From positions 1 through 64,000 of the IMG/VR virus record IMGVR_UViG_3300042317_000390: 64,000 bases of DNA; one strand, written 5' to 3'. Each line of letters starts with the position of its first letter. The first letter of the stretch is position 1. The position numbers and the translations under genes are program-made. Shown one piece after another: positions 8,068 to 17,616 of the stretch. The notes below the pieces were generated by a model. It worked only from the letters and a program-made list of their open reading frames with translations, made no database searches and was not told where the DNA came from. The DNA is from a virus.

Positions 8068-8712
8068 TTAGTCAAGAACCTCTAGAATACGCTGGCGCTT
8101 TTCTTCAAACTGTTGACAGGTCATCTGAAACAGTTTTTCAAGAGCATCTAGTTTAGATTGAGTTTCTGCTTGATTACGCAAGGCTTCGTCACGCTCTTTA
8201 GCCACATGCTTCAATGTAGCGTAATGGCCATTACGCTCTGAAATGGCGGCATCGAGGTCGGCTTCGGCTTTGTCAGCCCGCAAAGCATCGGGGCGACTAC
8301 GCCACTCTACGACTTCCTTTGTCAGCATCTCACATCGCTCATTGGCTACGGCAAGGTCGGTACGGAGGCGGGTGATTTCGTCGGCAACTTTCTCAGACAC
8401 GTAATGCCCCGTCTTGTCTATGTCTACGACGACTAGTCCATGTGGACCAAGGCGTTCCCGTAATTTTTCGACTTCCTCATTAGCGGCATCGAGGTCGGCA
8501 CGAAGTTTCTTTACAAGTTTCTCTATTTGAACTACTGAGTCTGTAATCGATCCGTCATTAGGTGCTCCCATTAGTTCAGCATTGACTGAAATCAAATCAG
8601 TGTAATGCTTCTTAAACTCATTGGCTGCGGCGAGTTCGGCACGAAGCCGCAGATTTTCCTCATATACGCTTTCTCTTACTTGCTTCAATTGCTGCTGATG
8701 AATGTCATTCAT
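8068..8712 (-). CDS. Coiled-coil hypothetical protein
   Basis: 214 aa from ATG 8712. Long heptad-repeat helices rich in Ala, Glu, Leu and Arg (EENLRLRAELAAANE, LRADLDAANEEVEKL, LRTDLAVANERCEML). The internal repetition and visibly higher G+C in the middle suggest expansion by duplication or acquisition from a GC-rich genome. No enzyme motif. Confidence 0.6.
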   Translation of the reverse strand: MNDIHQQQLKQVRESVYEENLRLRAELAAANEFKKHYTDLISVNAELMGAPNDGSITDSVVQIEKLVKKLRADLDAANEEVEKLRERLGPHGLVVVDIDKTGHYVSEKVADEITRLRTDLAVANERCEMLTKEVVEWRSRPDALRADKAEADLDAAISERNGHYATLKHVAKERDEALRNQAETQSKLDALEKLFQMTCQQFEEKRQRILEVLD

Positions 8713-8809
8713 CACTGTTCCCCCATAATCCAAACATATCCATCACTATTAAGATCAGAAATACACAGCCAAAAACAACATAACATTTGACAAACTGTTC
8801 TTCGCTCAT
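8705..8809 (-). CDS. Single-pass small membrane protein
   Basis: 34 aa with one hydrophobic helix (CYVVFGCVFLILIVMDMF). Overlaps the next gene by 8 bases. One of many tiny membrane proteins in the window. Confidence 0.45.
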   Translation of the reverse strand: MSEEQFVKCYVVFGCVFLILIVMDMFGLWGNSDE

Positions 8810-8817
8810 TAATTGTC

Positions 8818-8988
8818 TCACAATTTAACTTTTATTCCCAAAAGTTCTTTTGCATGTTCAATTGCTTCTTCAATTGCTTCTTCAATTGCTTCTGAGTATG
8901 CAAGCTTGCGTTCATCAGATTCTTTATTTTTAATAAGAGTTAAGACAAAAAGAATCTTCTTTAGCTTATTTGTTTCTTCATCGGTCAT
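8818..8988 (-). CDS. Small helical protein with EAIE repeats
   Basis: 56 aa, strong GAGGAG ribosome site before ATG 8988. Contains three exact tandem copies of a 12-base unit (8857-8892) encoding Glu-Ala-Ile-Glu, giving a charged amphipathic helix. Function unknown. Confidence 0.6.
   Translation of the reverse strand: MTDEETNKLKKILFVLTLIKNKESDERKLAYSEAIEEAIEEAIEHAKELLGIKVKL
8857..8892. repeat. 12-bp tandem repeat, 3 exact copies
   Basis: ttcaattgcttc repeated three times without mismatch, inside the small gene at 8818. Coding repeat (EAIE on the minus strand); the length is a multiple of three, so copy-number change keeps the frame. Confidence 0.85.
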
Positions 8989-8998
8989 GTTTTTCTCC

Positions 8999-9247
8999 TC
9001 ATAATTTATGAAAATCTTTTTTAAAAAAAGAAATATCAGGACTAATCTCTATAATAAAATCTTCCTCGAAATACCAAGGACAGAACCGTTGTTTATTTTC
9101 CACCGACATGTCGTTGAAACACTCTTGAAAGCGTTCTTTCCATACGTTTCTATCTTTCAAATCTTGACCATAACTAATGGTAAACATACTTTGATTTTTA
9201 TATGTGTTAGTTGGAGTCAACACATTGAACCTGGTTGGTATGCTCAT
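8999..9247 (-). CDS. Hypothetical protein
   Basis: 82 aa with aromatic residues spread throughout (RFCPWYFEEDF). Start overlaps the upstream stop. No family recognised. Confidence 0.55.
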   Translation of the reverse strand: MSIPTRFNVLTPTNTYKNQSMFTISYGQDLKDRNVWKERFQECFNDMSVENKQRFCPWYFEEDFIIEISPDISFFKKDFHKL

Positions 9248-9498
9248 AGTTCAATTACCTCATAAGTCTTTTCAAAAATAGCAGGAGCGCATGGGTAGAA
9301 CTCGCCATGAACACCTTTAATAATATAATCATTAAGACGAGCAGTCATAATGCCCTCGAGGGTCATGATCTGGATAAATGGTTCTGTATTTCCACCACGT
9401 GGAATTAACAGAGCGTTACACCATTCTGCAATTTCTTTTGCTTTATTTTCTGTGAAGAGACGAGCTTCAACTTCAACTGGTTTCTTACGGACTTTCAT
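9244..9498 (-). CDS. Conserved phage protein (KKPVEVEA family)
   Basis: 84 aa from ATG 9498. The signature MKVRKKPVEVEARLF near the start and LNDYIIKGVHGEFYPC then FEKTYE near the end are widespread in phages and prophages. Role unknown. The gene at 61025 carries a related layout (FEIEAWLFEG, PEDFDRQYE). Confidence 0.7.
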   Translation of the reverse strand: MKVRKKPVEVEARLFTENKAKEIAEWCNALLIPRGGNTEPFIQIMTLEGIMTARLNDYIIKGVHGEFYPCAPAIFEKTYEVIEL

Positions 9499-9706
9499 TT
9501 GTTGCCTCTGCAATTTTCTTAATAACTTCTTTAGCTGATTCTTCTACGACCCAACGTGTTCCACCACCAGGTCCGCCGAAAACGATGGTAGATAAAGAAC
9601 CATACTTCTCGCTGGATTCTTCAAAAACGCTTGTGATCCAGTCAATATTAATATAGATTGGATCGCCCCTGTACCTGCCAGTATTAGAAAGTTTTACAAA
9701 CTTCAT
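9485..9706 (-). CDS. Hypothetical protein, weakly FlbD-like
   Basis: 73 aa. The pattern VKLSNTGRYRGDPIYINIDWI, Gly-rich turn, then WVVEESAKEVIKKI resembles short proteins with an FlbD-like beta sheet plus helix, found in many phages. Function not known. ATGA-coupled to the primase. Confidence 0.55.
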   Translation of the reverse strand: MKFVKLSNTGRYRGDPIYINIDWITSVFEESSEKYGSLSTIVFGGPGGGTRWVVEESAKEVIKKIAEATNESP

Positions 9707-10728
9707 ACCTTACTCCATTTCTGTAACGCCAGTTTCGCTGACAAATCTCTATACGTATTCGTTTTAATAATATGTTCGATAAATTCAGGAGACAATCCAG
9801 CAAGGACCATATCGTTGATGTCTTTATGATCCATTGACTCTGGCCAAATACAGACATTATACCCGTTCATAATGGCTTTGTCAAGTTTCTTTTTAGTCTC
9901 TATAGACCGAGGCTCGTTGTCATATACGATCGTAAGTCCTGATTTGTCAAAATCTCTAACTGCGCTAACCAGATCACCTCCAGCAGTAGCAATAGCATTA
10001 GTAAGAAACATACTATCAATCGGGCCTTCAACGACATATATAGGCTTGTTAGTAACCATAGTGTCCAAGCCATACAACTTAGGTATGCTATCATCAAGCA
10101 CGATTGTAATGTATTTAACGGCACTCCCTGCTCTAAGGCTGCGACCTTGGTAGGCATGAACACTCTTATTACTATCCAGAAAAGGTATAAGAAGCCTCGT
10201 CTCATCTCTAGCCAGAGACTCAGTTGAAAACTTGTTGGGCACCAAATTATTAGTAAAATGCATAAAATTAGGACATGCGAATAACTTGGCATGATAAGGG
10301 GTAGGTATTCTTCTTTCATCAACAAATACTTTAATTGGATGGTTTGGTGCAAGTTGTGATACCTTCTTTAAGCCTTTAAGTGGTCCTTCTTTCATAAAGA
10401 CCGGCTTCTTCATTTTGTTTACGAACTTTTCAAATTCATCTTGCTGTGGAGATTTACGATCAGCAAGTCTCTCTAACTGATATTCGTTATATAGATTTTG
10501 ATCTAACATCTTAATAAAGTTAGGTATGCCCATAGTCGCACTGCAGTTATGGCAGTGAAACAACATCTTACCTTCTTTTTCGTAGATGTAACCTCTGGCT
10601 TTATTCTTATTTGATTCGGAATCACCACAGATAGGGCATCTGAAATTATATAGTTGTGGACCTTTACGCTTGAATTTATCTAAGCGGGATGATACCATAC
10701 CAATATACTTGTGTTCAAGCCAATCCAT
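9703..10728 (-). CDS. T4 gp61-like DNA primase
   Basis: 341 aa. N-terminal zinc finger with C31PIC34 and C59HNC62, then a TOPRIM fold: YVVEGPID with the catalytic Glu at 234, and VYDNEP near 268-273. It makes RNA primers for the lagging strand and in T4 works with the gp41 helicase, here at 23222. First gene behind a clear promoter at 10758-10785. Confidence 0.92.
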   Translation of the reverse strand: MDWLEHKYIGMVSSRLDKFKRKGPQLYNFRCPICGDSESNKNKARGYIYEKEGKMLFHCHNCSATMGIPNFIKMLDQNLYNEYQLERLADRKSPQQDEFEKFVNKMKKPVFMKEGPLKGLKKVSQLAPNHPIKVFVDERRIPTPYHAKLFACPNFMHFTNNLVPNKFSTESLARDETRLLIPFLDSNKSVHAYQGRSLRAGSAVKYITIVLDDSIPKLYGLDTMVTNKPIYVVEGPIDSMFLTNAIATAGGDLVSAVRDFDKSGLTIVYDNEPRSIETKKKLDKAIMNGYNVCIWPESMDHKDINDMVLAGLSPEFIEHIIKTNTYRDLSAKLALQKWSKV

Positions 10729-10757
10729 ATTATAACCACTTTGTTGAAAGGTGGGCT

Positions 10758-10785
10758 ATTATAGTAGTTTATCGGGGAAAGTAAA
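10758..10785 (-). promoter_or_regulatory. Early-type promoter for the primase operon
   Basis: On the minus strand TTTACT (10780-10785), 16-base spacer, TATAAT (10758-10763), about 30 bases before the primase start. Same TTTACT/TATAAT type as the promoters in the 36-64 kb region. Confidence 0.7.
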
Positions 10786-10792
10786 TGAAATT

Positions 10793-11203
10793 CTAGCTTA
10801 AATTAAGAACTTTTACGATCTGTGGACCATAAGCTAGAATAAAAGCTATCACCGTAAACGCACCCATATACATATACATCGTCTTTTCCATACTATTAAT
10901 TTTAGTAGAAAGAGACTTGTATTGTTCTTCGCCTTCTTCTCTCAACTTATTAATTTCATCGATGACACGAATATCTTCGGCACGCATCGTTTCGTATACT
11001 GTTCTTAGCTTATTATCCGATTCTTCTCTACGTCTTTCAACTATATCCTCAAGAGAATCCATAAATTTTTCTTGTTGAGTTAGACGTAACTCATGAACGG
11101 CTATCATCTTATTAAGATCACCAGATATTTCTGTTAGTTTCGAAATAGCATCTTCTATCTTTGTTTGTCTATTTTCGAACATATCTAGTTGTCTTGTATC
11201 CAT
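10793..11203 (-). CDS. Coiled-coil protein with C-terminal membrane anchor
   Basis: 136 aa. Residues 15-105 are heptad-rich and charged; residues about 110-130 form one hydrophobic helix (MYMYMGAFTVIAFILAYG). The layout resembles XhlA/hemolysin-type lysis accessory proteins, but no specific motif proves this. It may be a membrane-tethered regulator. Confidence 0.6.
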   Translation of the reverse strand: MDTRQLDMFENRQTKIEDAISKLTEISGDLNKMIAVHELRLTQQEKFMDSLEDIVERRREESDNKLRTVYETMRAEDIRVIDEINKLREEGEEQYKSLSTKINSMEKTMYMYMGAFTVIAFILAYGPQIVKVLNLS

Positions 11204-11691
11204 TATTTCTTCCCGATGGTTTGGAGTCTAGAAATAGGACCAATTATATCTACAATCTTTTTCTTTTTCGTTCTACCACCAGGTTCGCCTCTTGGACCAA
11301 CACCAATACCTTCAACTCCACCTGCACCGGCTGAATTAGCTGGAACTGTAGAAGCAACATCTTCTCTAATTGGTTTTAGCTTGAATGCGCTTGGAAAGGT
11401 AGTATCGAATTTTCTCATTACACGTCCTGCGATTGCGTTAGCTTGATCTTCTTTAAATCTTTCACTACCGCCTTTTTGTCTAAAATGAATAAGCTCATGA
11501 GTAATAGTTCTCATGACATCAATAGGGTGACGGTCTGTTATTCTTATCCAGATATCATTACCCATAGAATGACCGAAAGCTGCCTTTTTGTTCTCTGCGC
11601 TTCCAACGTAATGAATCGTTGGTAACTTAGTAAGACCAAGTTCTTTAGCTGCAAACTTTACGAACATTTCGATTTCTTTAGGCGCTTTCAT
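11203..11691 (-). CDS. Putative zinc metalloprotease (HExxH)
   Basis: 162 aa. HELIH at residues 65-69 fits the HExxH zinc-peptidase motif, in a THELIHFRQ helix as in SprT/minimal gluzincin-like proteins. The C-terminal part has a Gly-rich segment (NSAGAGGVEGIGVGPRGEPGG region) of the kind seen in T4-like virion proteins, then a basic patch KKKK. It lies directly before late virion genes, so it could be virion associated. Catalysis is inferred from the motif alone. Confidence 0.6.
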   Translation of the reverse strand: MKAPKEIEMFVKFAAKELGLTKLPTIHYVGSAENKKAAFGHSMGNDIWIRITDRHPIDVMRTITHELIHFRQKGGSERFKEDQANAIAGRVMRKFDTTFPSAFKLKPIREDVASTVPANSAGAGGVEGIGVGPRGEPGGRTKKKKIVDIIGPISRLQTIGKK

Positions 11692-12080
11692 CAAACTTTC
11701 CTTAATTTGTCTACAATGTTCAGATCCATCTCAATCATATTCGTATCTATAACGGTTTCATCGTTTACGTTATAGATTTTATCAGGCATAATTTCCAGAA
11801 GAATCAGAAATGGCTTAATGTATTTCATCTGAGGTTTAAGTTTTAAATAAAGAACTCTATTCAAAACTTCAGGACCAAAACAATTATTAAGAATAATAAT
11901 GTGATTGAGAATTAATCTCTCTTTCAGTTCACCATATTCAATGTATCTTGTTATTAATTTTTTAATATATTTTATTCTATTCAGATCTTCTAAAAAGTCT
12001 TCAGTAGATGCATACTCTACGTTATCGTAATGTGAGGCACAATATAATAAAAAATTCTTATCAGTCAGTTTTTCATACAT
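11691..12080 (-). CDS. Conserved T4-like phage protein (DUF7207-like)
   Basis: 129 aa. The central stretch EDLNRIKYIKKLITRY, GELKERLILNHIIILNN and FGPEVLNRVLYLK is strongly conserved in T4-like phages of alphaproteobacteria and cyanobacteria. Function unknown; usually beside structural genes, as here. Confidence 0.75.
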   Translation of the reverse strand: MYEKLTDKNFLLYCASHYDNVEYASTEDFLEDLNRIKYIKKLITRYIEYGELKERLILNHIIILNNCFGPEVLNRVLYLKLKPQMKYIKPFLILLEIMPDKIYNVNDETVIDTNMIEMDLNIVDKLRKV

Positions 12081-12093
12081 ATAACAACTATCT

Positions 12094-12711
12094 TTAACCT
12101 ATACGACGATAATAACCATTATCAAAAATCCAAGTAGCGAATGAACCAGAGTTTGCTAAGTCAACGCTAGTAGTGAATACTCCATTGGATAGATTCTCAA
12201 TTCTGTTTGGACTTAGTGTAGTAACTGTTGTCTTATATAGATCTCCGTTACTGGCACACTTAACTGTATAGATCTTACCATTAGATATAGAACCATCAAC
12301 TGGTAAAGTAACAGTAATAATAGAAGCTGAAACATCAGATCTACAAATAAAAACTTCCTGAGAACTATTAGCTGAATGATTGTTCCAAGAAATAGTTAAC
12401 ATACTTCTGCTTAAAGAAGTGCTAGTAAGATTAGCTTGTAGTTGTGTTTTAGTTGGATAGTTAACAAGATTTGATGTTAAGATTGAATTGGCGTAAGCCA
12501 CGGCATTAGAATACGCCGTGGCTGCTGATGTATTTACTAAGTTAGCTGCGGTTGTAGCGATAGATGCAGCGACGTTAGAAATAAAGTTGTTAACAGTAAT
12601 AGTTCTGACCGAAGGTGCCCCTGAAGGATCTCGGAGGACTAAAACCCTGTCAGTGGAAGCAACGTTAGTTGTGACCGGAAGTTCAGATACTCTTTTACTG
12701 TTATCAGCCAT
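12094..12711 (-). CDS. Tail fibre-like virion protein
   Basis: 205 aa. The N terminus (KRVSELPVTTNVASTDRVLVL) has the SELP...T..D..L pattern of phage fibre proteins, followed by an Ala/Ser/Thr/Asn-rich helical shaft and a beta-rich C terminus ending WIFDNGYYRRIG. In the late virion cluster. Confidence 0.65.
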   Translation of the reverse strand: MADNSKRVSELPVTTNVASTDRVLVLRDPSGAPSVRTITVNNFISNVAASIATTAANLVNTSAATAYSNAVAYANSILTSNLVNYPTKTQLQANLTSTSLSRSMLTISWNNHSANSSQEVFICRSDVSASIITVTLPVDGSISNGKIYTVKCASNGDLYKTTVTTLSPNRIENLSNGVFTTSVDLANSGSFATWIFDNGYYRRIG

Positions 12712-12721
12712 TTATCACCTA

Positions 12722-13348
12722 TTAAGCAGTAGCTGTGAATTTAGCGACTGCTGTATTAACAGAAGCAGCACCGGTAGCAGAAGCAACCGCCTTAACCCAA
12801 GTATTAACGCCTAGTGTAGCGATATTTGCGGTAAGGGTAGCTGATGTTTGACCGCTAAATGCAGTATTACCAACTGTAGTTGTATAGGTAACGTTATCTG
12901 TTGATTTATACCATAGATAGCTAATTGAAGCTCCTGATGGAACTGAAGTAGCTGCTGCAGTAAACGTTCTAGAAATATTACCAGAAACGCTACCAGAATT
13001 AGCGGCTGGATTAGTTGTAATAGTTAGTGTATAATCTGGGAATGAAGTGTCCTCAGCATCTCCAGTAATACCGCCAGCTACTAGAACTTCGTCAAAGATA
13101 CGTCCAGAGCGACCGCCTTGACCAGTTGTTCTTAGAACCCAACCAGTATGAGCTGTTCTACCGCTACCAGCAGCAATTTCGTTATCGTCAACGGCATATT
13201 GACCAACCGTTACGCCGTCAAAATATGCGTTAGATGTAGTATTACCAAATAGAAGATCTCTATTATTTGTATTAGGTGCTTTTTTCAACTGTGCAGGAGC
13301 ATAGATAGTTGAATTAGAAGCAGCGTCGTTTTTACCCCATAATGGCAT
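12722..13348 (-). CDS. Virion structural protein with Ig-like C-terminal domain
   Basis: 208 aa. The N-terminal blocks MPLWGKNDAAS and HTGWVLRTTGQGGRSGR are a conserved T4-like (cyanophage-type) virion protein start. Residues about 110-205 look like one Ig-like/Big domain (SYLWYKSTDNVTYTT, TLTANIATLGVNTWVKAVAS). Such domains often decorate heads or tails and bind surfaces. Late promoter AATAAATA 27 bases upstream. Confidence 0.75.
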   Translation of the reverse strand: MPLWGKNDAASNSTIYAPAQLKKAPNTNNRDLLFGNTTSNAYFDGVTVGQYAVDDNEIAAGSGRTAHTGWVLRTTGQGGRSGRIFDEVLVAGGITGDAEDTSFPDYTLTITTNPAANSGSVSGNISRTFTAAATSVPSGASISYLWYKSTDNVTYTTTVGNTAFSGQTSATLTANIATLGVNTWVKAVASATGAASVNTAVAKFTATA

Positions 13349-13374
13349 TTTTAGTCCTCCTAGATATTTTATTG

Positions 13375-13382
13375 TATTTATT
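13375..13382 (-). promoter_or_regulatory. Late-type promoter motif
   Basis: AATAAATA on the minus strand, 27 bases before the start of the Ig-like virion gene. Confidence 0.5.
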
Positions 13383-13653
13383 AATCTTTTAATCCTAGCA
13401 TATCCGATAGATAATCAGATTTGCTGTTTATAAGTTTGTGTAATTCGCCTTCTTGAATCGTATGATAACCTTTATGGAACTTAACATTTTCATTTTTAAT
13501 ATTTTTAGTTCCCTTGGCGACAATTAATTCACTATCATCAGACTTTCTTTCTATAATAGAAAGATTTTCTACAGTATTTGGTTTTGGTGGAGGAGCCTGT
13601 CTCTTTGGCTCCTCCTTTTTACCTATAATAAGGTTATTGCAAATAATAGTCAT
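13381..13653 (-). CDS. Hypothetical protein in the late cluster
   Basis: 90 aa with a Pro-rich stretch (KRQAPPPKPN) followed by a charged helical C terminus. Coupled to the preceding large gene by a TAATG junction. Function unknown. Confidence 0.55.
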   Translation of the reverse strand: MTIICNNLIIGKKEEPKRQAPPPKPNTVENLSIIERKSDDSELIVAKGTKNIKNENVKFHKGYHTIQEGELHKLINSKSDYLSDMLGLKD

Positions 13654-15722
13654 TACTTCTTTGAATCAGTTAGTGTTTTTCTTGGTAGCTTCTCAGAAGT
13701 TGTATTATCTACTGTTTCACCAGAGTCGGCTGGAGCAACAGAAGCTGTTTCGAAGATCGATTCGAAATGAGCTAGTTCATTCTCTGAGAACATAATCTCT
13801 TCAACTTCTTCAGAAACCGATGGACCCTTTGGATTCATATTTCTTAGCTTTGAAGCTGAAGAACCTTTTTCACCGGCTACGTTTGTCTGATACTGCTTGC
13901 CCTTCCATGTAAAGTCTCCACCCTTACCACCAGCAGCCTTTCTAGCAGCAGCGAAAGCTGCACCGAAAGAACCTGATTTAGCAGTTGAGCTACCACCGAG
14001 GCTTGATGGACGATGTGGTGGTAGTGGAGCAGTTGTTGCTGAGCTATAGTTTGAATGAGCAGTTGTTGATAACTGTGATGGGCTAGTAGCACCACCAACG
14101 TTAGCTTTGCTTCCCTGACCAGGCGCTCTATTTGCCTGATCTACCTTTGGTTTTGGGAGTGGAGCAGCTACGCCTGTACCACCACTTTGGGCAACATTAT
14201 CGCGTGGACGACCGCTTGATACTGGTAGAGTTTGAGTCTTAGCAGCATCTCTATTTTGAGCAGCGTTTACTCTATCTCTAATCATAGAATGACCAGCAAC
14301 CGTAGCACCACCAACGCCAGCAGCGACAGCGGCAGCACCGGGTTTATCAGCAATAACCTTGGCGCCTTTACCAGCTACATTAGCGGCTCTATCAGCTGTT
14401 GTTGCTGAAGTAAACTTACCAGCGGCTCTACCGGGAGAAACATTTAAACCACTAGCGCCTCTGCTAAAGTTTTTAGCTGCGCTACCCCAAACGCCTTCTT
14501 CGATCTCTTCAGCTTCTTCACGAACGCCCTTCTTATCAAGTGCGCCCTTTGCCTTTGAGATTACATCACCAGCAGCGTTACCGCCCTTATAGCCAGTGTA
14601 TGGTTTTGTTGGTGTTGATGGGTCAACATACTTCTTTGGATCTTTTGTTACAGCTGGACCAACATTCTCACTGCCTTTTGGACCAATAACGCCCTCTTCA
14701 ACGTTCTTTGAAACAACTGAACGGCGATGCTTTAGATAAGAGTCTGACTTATCAACCTTACCATCGTTGTTAACGTCATCGTCTTCCTTGCCAACTGGAT
14801 CTAGCTTCTTTAGCTTCTTAGCAGCTTCAAAGATATTTCCAGAATTTACTGATTGTAGCTTTAGAAAAGCTGAGATTAGATCCTTATTGTCTTCCATTTC
14901 TGTTGATTCCTGTGTTGGTTGTTTGCCTCTTCTGGCCATGTTTTTGACGGATTGATTTGCTACTGGAGCAGCTGGTGCTGGTGCCGTAGTGGTTGTTTGT
15001 TGTGGTGTAGCTGGTGCAGTTGCTGGTGGGGTAGTAGCTTGTGGCTTAGCTCCACCAATATTAATATCAGGTAATGTATGCTTAACTGGCGCAGGTTCGA
15101 TTGGTTTAACATCACCACCAACATTTACCTTTGTCTGCTTACCAGTAGATACATACTTCTCTACTGGTTTCTTAGCTGTACCTGTACCACGAATGTTTGT
15201 CTGATACTTCTTACCTTGATATTCAAACTGTCCTGTAGTCTTAGCGCCTTTTTCCGAAGCAGCCTTTCTAGCAGCAGAGAAAGCTTGACCAAAAGTCATT
15301 GGCTTAGAGGGTGTGGTAGTAGATGTAGCAGCTGGCTTAGCTGGAGTTGAACCACCAGAAGCTGGAGCAGAAGTAGCTGGAGTTGTAGGAGTTTCTTCTC
15401 CCTTTTTACCAGTTAAAGCAACAGCGGCAGCACCGGCACCGGCAACTCCTGATAATACCGATGAAACCTTATCAGCTTTAGTTGAAGTTACTGGTCTAGC
15501 TGGACCCTTTGGTTCAGCTTTTGCTTTTGGAGTTGTAGGAGTATATCTTGGTGATGGATATGATTCACCGCCCTTTGCTGTCTCTCCACCAACTACTTTA
15601 GCAGAAGAACCAGCGGTTGACTTTGGACCATGGATCTCACCTTCCAAAGGCTTAACCTTTGGTTTTCTTACCTTTGATACGTAAGAAAAAAACTTACCCA
15701 ATCCTTCGTTAATATCGTCCAT
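13653..15722 (-). CDS. Very large low-complexity late protein with two FGxAFxxAR modules and an EF-hand-like loop
   Basis: 689 aa, Ala/Pro/Thr/Gly/Lys rich and probably disordered. Two copies of a 35-residue module are visible: [16 protein letters not shown] then [14 protein letters not shown] (about 145-180), and [16 protein letters not shown] then [14 protein letters not shown] (about 580-615). The same module occurs at the C terminus of the 18051 protein. Near residue 310, [12 protein letters not shown] fits a calcium-binding EF-hand/dockerin loop, followed by YLKHRR. Late promoter AATAAATA lies 30 bases upstream. Probably packaged in or on the virion; the role is not known. Confidence 0.75.
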   Translation of the reverse strand: MDDINEGLGKFFSYVSKVRKPKVKPLEGEIHGPKSTAGSSAKVVGGETAKGGESYPSPRYTPTTPKAKAEPKGPARPVTSTKADKVSSVLSGVAGAGAAAVALTGKKGEETPTTPATSAPASGGSTPAKPAATSTTTPSKPMTFGQAFSAARKAASEKGAKTTGQFEYQGKKYQTNIRGTGTAKKPVEKYVSTGKQTKVNVGGDVKPIEPAPVKHTLPDINIGGAKPQATTPPATAPATPQQTTTTAPAPAAPVANQSVKNMARRGKQPTQESTEMEDNKDLISAFLKLQSVNSGNIFEAAKKLKKLDPVGKEDDDVNNDGKVDKSDSYLKHRRSVVSKNVEEGVIGPKGSENVGPAVTKDPKKYVDPSTPTKPYTGYKGGNAAGDVISKAKGALDKKGVREEAEEIEEGVWGSAAKNFSRGASGLNVSPGRAAGKFTSATTADRAANVAGKGAKVIADKPGAAAVAAGVGGATVAGHSMIRDRVNAAQNRDAAKTQTLPVSSGRPRDNVAQSGGTGVAAPLPKPKVDQANRAPGQGSKANVGGATSPSQLSTTAHSNYSSATTAPLPPHRPSSLGGSSTAKSGSFGAAFAAARKAAGGKGGDFTWKGKQYQTNVAGEKGSSASKLRNMNPKGPSVSEEVEEIMFSENELAHFESIFETASVAPADSGETVDNTTSEKLPRKTLTDSKK

Positions 15723-15751
15723 TTAAACTGTTCCTCTGAAAGTTTTTGTAA

Positions 15752-15759
15752 TATTTATT
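15752..15759 (-). promoter_or_regulatory. Late-type promoter motif
   Basis: AATAAATA on the minus strand, 30 bases before ATG 15722. Confidence 0.5.
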
Positions 15760-17614
15760 ATTTCAGCTTTATTGGCTCACCTTGAGCTAAAGGCTTAACC
15801 TTTGCCTTGGGTTCTAATTTAATACCTTCACCGGGAGCTAATGGCTTTTCGCTCTTTAAAGGTTCTTTAGGTTCTCTAACGCCTAAAGTCTCGCCTGCTT
15901 TTCTCATATAGTCAGCAGCTGTGCTTGCTCCGGGTATTTTACCGATAGCTTTACCAACTTCTTGACCAACTTTAGTTTGTCTAGCTAGATACTCTGCGCC
16001 TTTAGAAAGTAATCCACCAACTTCAGCTGCGGCACCTGGAGGCGTAGCAGTAGTAGCAACATCCCATGCTGCTCCTTTATAATCACCTTTCTTAAACTTT
16101 TCATAGGGATCGGTGAAAACTGATTTAGCGGTATCTATAGCAGTTTGTTTAACGTCCTTAGCATCACCACCGTAATACTTAGCAGCGGCGGCACCAGCTG
16201 CACCACTTGCTGCGGTAGTAGCGGCAGTTGTACCGATGGCGCTCTTAGCTAATTTACCAATAACGCCTTCTGCTACGTTAAGATCAACAATCTTTTCTGG
16301 AGGATTAATGATAATTGGTGGGTTATCATAAACTCTTGTCTTACCATCTGTAAGATCATCTTTACCAGCGCCAGTTTCCTTAACAACTTTTTTGACAACT
16401 TTGGCTAAGTTTCTACCTTCATCTATTACGTTCTTAATAGAAGCGTTTCTTGCTAGTGTCTTTTGCTTAGTATTCTTTCTACCAACATATTCTAGTTCTT
16501 TACGATCACCAGCATCTTTTCTAGGAACATTCTCAATGCTTCTGCGTTCGTTTTCTTCTTTCATAGAAGCATATCTTGTTTCTTTTTTAGCAAAGTGAGT
16601 CTTAACTTTAACTGGAACGTAATCTAAAATATCAAAGTTAGCATCATGTGGAACACCAAGCTTTGGACCCTTGAAACTAAAAGCTTTTGGCTTAGCAGGG
16701 GTTGGTGGATTTGTACCGGCTGGTGGAATTGGTGGGATTGCTACCATTGGCTTAGTATTAGTTGGAGCAGCAACCTTTGGTTCTGTTGCAGGTGTAGTCG
16801 TAACCGTAGGAGCAACTACTGGTGTAGTAGTTGATGACTTAGTTGGTGTTTCGGTCTTAGTTGGAGTATCTGTCTTAACACCAGTTGTAGTTGTAGTTTT
16901 TGTTTCTGGTTTAACTTCAGTCTTTGTTTCTGGTGCTACTTTAGCTTTAGGGGCAACTGCTGTTTTAGTTGCAGGTGTAGTTGTAGTAGGTAACGTTGAC
17001 TTCTTCGTAACAGTAGCAACTTCTTTACTACCAGCAGCGGCTGGAAGACCAGACTTTGTAACTACAGCTGGAACGTTATGAGTTGGTGCTGTTCTTAAAT
17101 GACTTAGAAAATCAACAACTTTAGTTTTAACGCCCTCATTAACCTTACCTTGTAGAGTCATACTTGACTTCTCTTTAGCAAGCGATCTTTGTCTTGAGAC
17201 GTTCTCAGGCGCCTGTGATTCGCTTCCCTCTGTGCTTTTTCCAGGTGGTCTGATATGAGGAGTTGAAGTTCTTACAGACTTAAATTGATTACCTTGAAAC
17301 TTATCGGTTCCCATATGACCAACAGCTTCATCCATCTTATCTTCACTGCCAGGAAGTTTGCTATCCTCTTCATCTTCTTTTACTTTTTTCTTTGAGCTTT
17401 CGGCGTGTAGCTTACCTTCGCCACCAGTGCCGCTACCAACTAATCCGCCAACGTCCTCATCAATTGGCTTGCTATCTTTAGCACCAAAGGACGATTCCTT
17501 TCTGACTACTTTCTTGATAGCGTGCTCAAGAGTAATCTTAGGTTGATCCGATGGAGTAAAGTTGCCTGTAGCAATATTTCTGATGACGTGTTCTAAGCTT
17601 AGTTTATCGCTCAT
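15758..17614 (-). CDS. Large low-complexity late protein
   Basis: 618 aa from ATG 17614; this start lies just after the Dps stop, whereas the open frame to 17653 would overlap it. The N terminus carries a repeated short helix (LEHVIRNIATGNF and LEHAIKKVVRKES). Residues about 200-320 are Thr/Pro/Lys repeats and the C terminus is Ala/Gly rich. No catalytic motif. Co-transcribed with Dps and the two other giant low-complexity proteins. Confidence 0.7.
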   Translation of the reverse strand: MSDKLSLEHVIRNIATGNFTPSDQPKITLEHAIKKVVRKESSFGAKDSKPIDEDVGGLVGSGTGGEGKLHAESSKKKVKEDEEDSKLPGSEDKMDEAVGHMGTDKFQGNQFKSVRTSTPHIRPPGKSTEGSESQAPENVSRQRSLAKEKSSMTLQGKVNEGVKTKVVDFLSHLRTAPTHNVPAVVTKSGLPAAAGSKEVATVTKKSTLPTTTTPATKTAVAPKAKVAPETKTEVKPETKTTTTTGVKTDTPTKTETPTKSSTTTPVVAPTVTTTPATEPKVAAPTNTKPMVAIPPIPPAGTNPPTPAKPKAFSFKGPKLGVPHDANFDILDYVPVKVKTHFAKKETRYASMKEENERRSIENVPRKDAGDRKELEYVGRKNTKQKTLARNASIKNVIDEGRNLAKVVKKVVKETGAGKDDLTDGKTRVYDNPPIIINPPEKIVDLNVAEGVIGKLAKSAIGTTAATTAASGAAGAAAAKYYGGDAKDVKQTAIDTAKSVFTDPYEKFKKGDYKGAAWDVATTATPPGAAAEVGGLLSKGAEYLARQTKVGQEVGKAIGKIPGASTAADYMRKAGETLGVREPKEPLKSEKPLAPGEGIKLEPKAKVKPLAQGEPIKLK

Positions 17615-17616
17615 TG

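Noticed and set aside
15313-15684. Long plus-strand frames opposite the giant Ala/Pro/Thr proteins
   Set aside because: Low-complexity coding on the minus strand opens the other frames; the late promoters and junctions all point to the minus strand.
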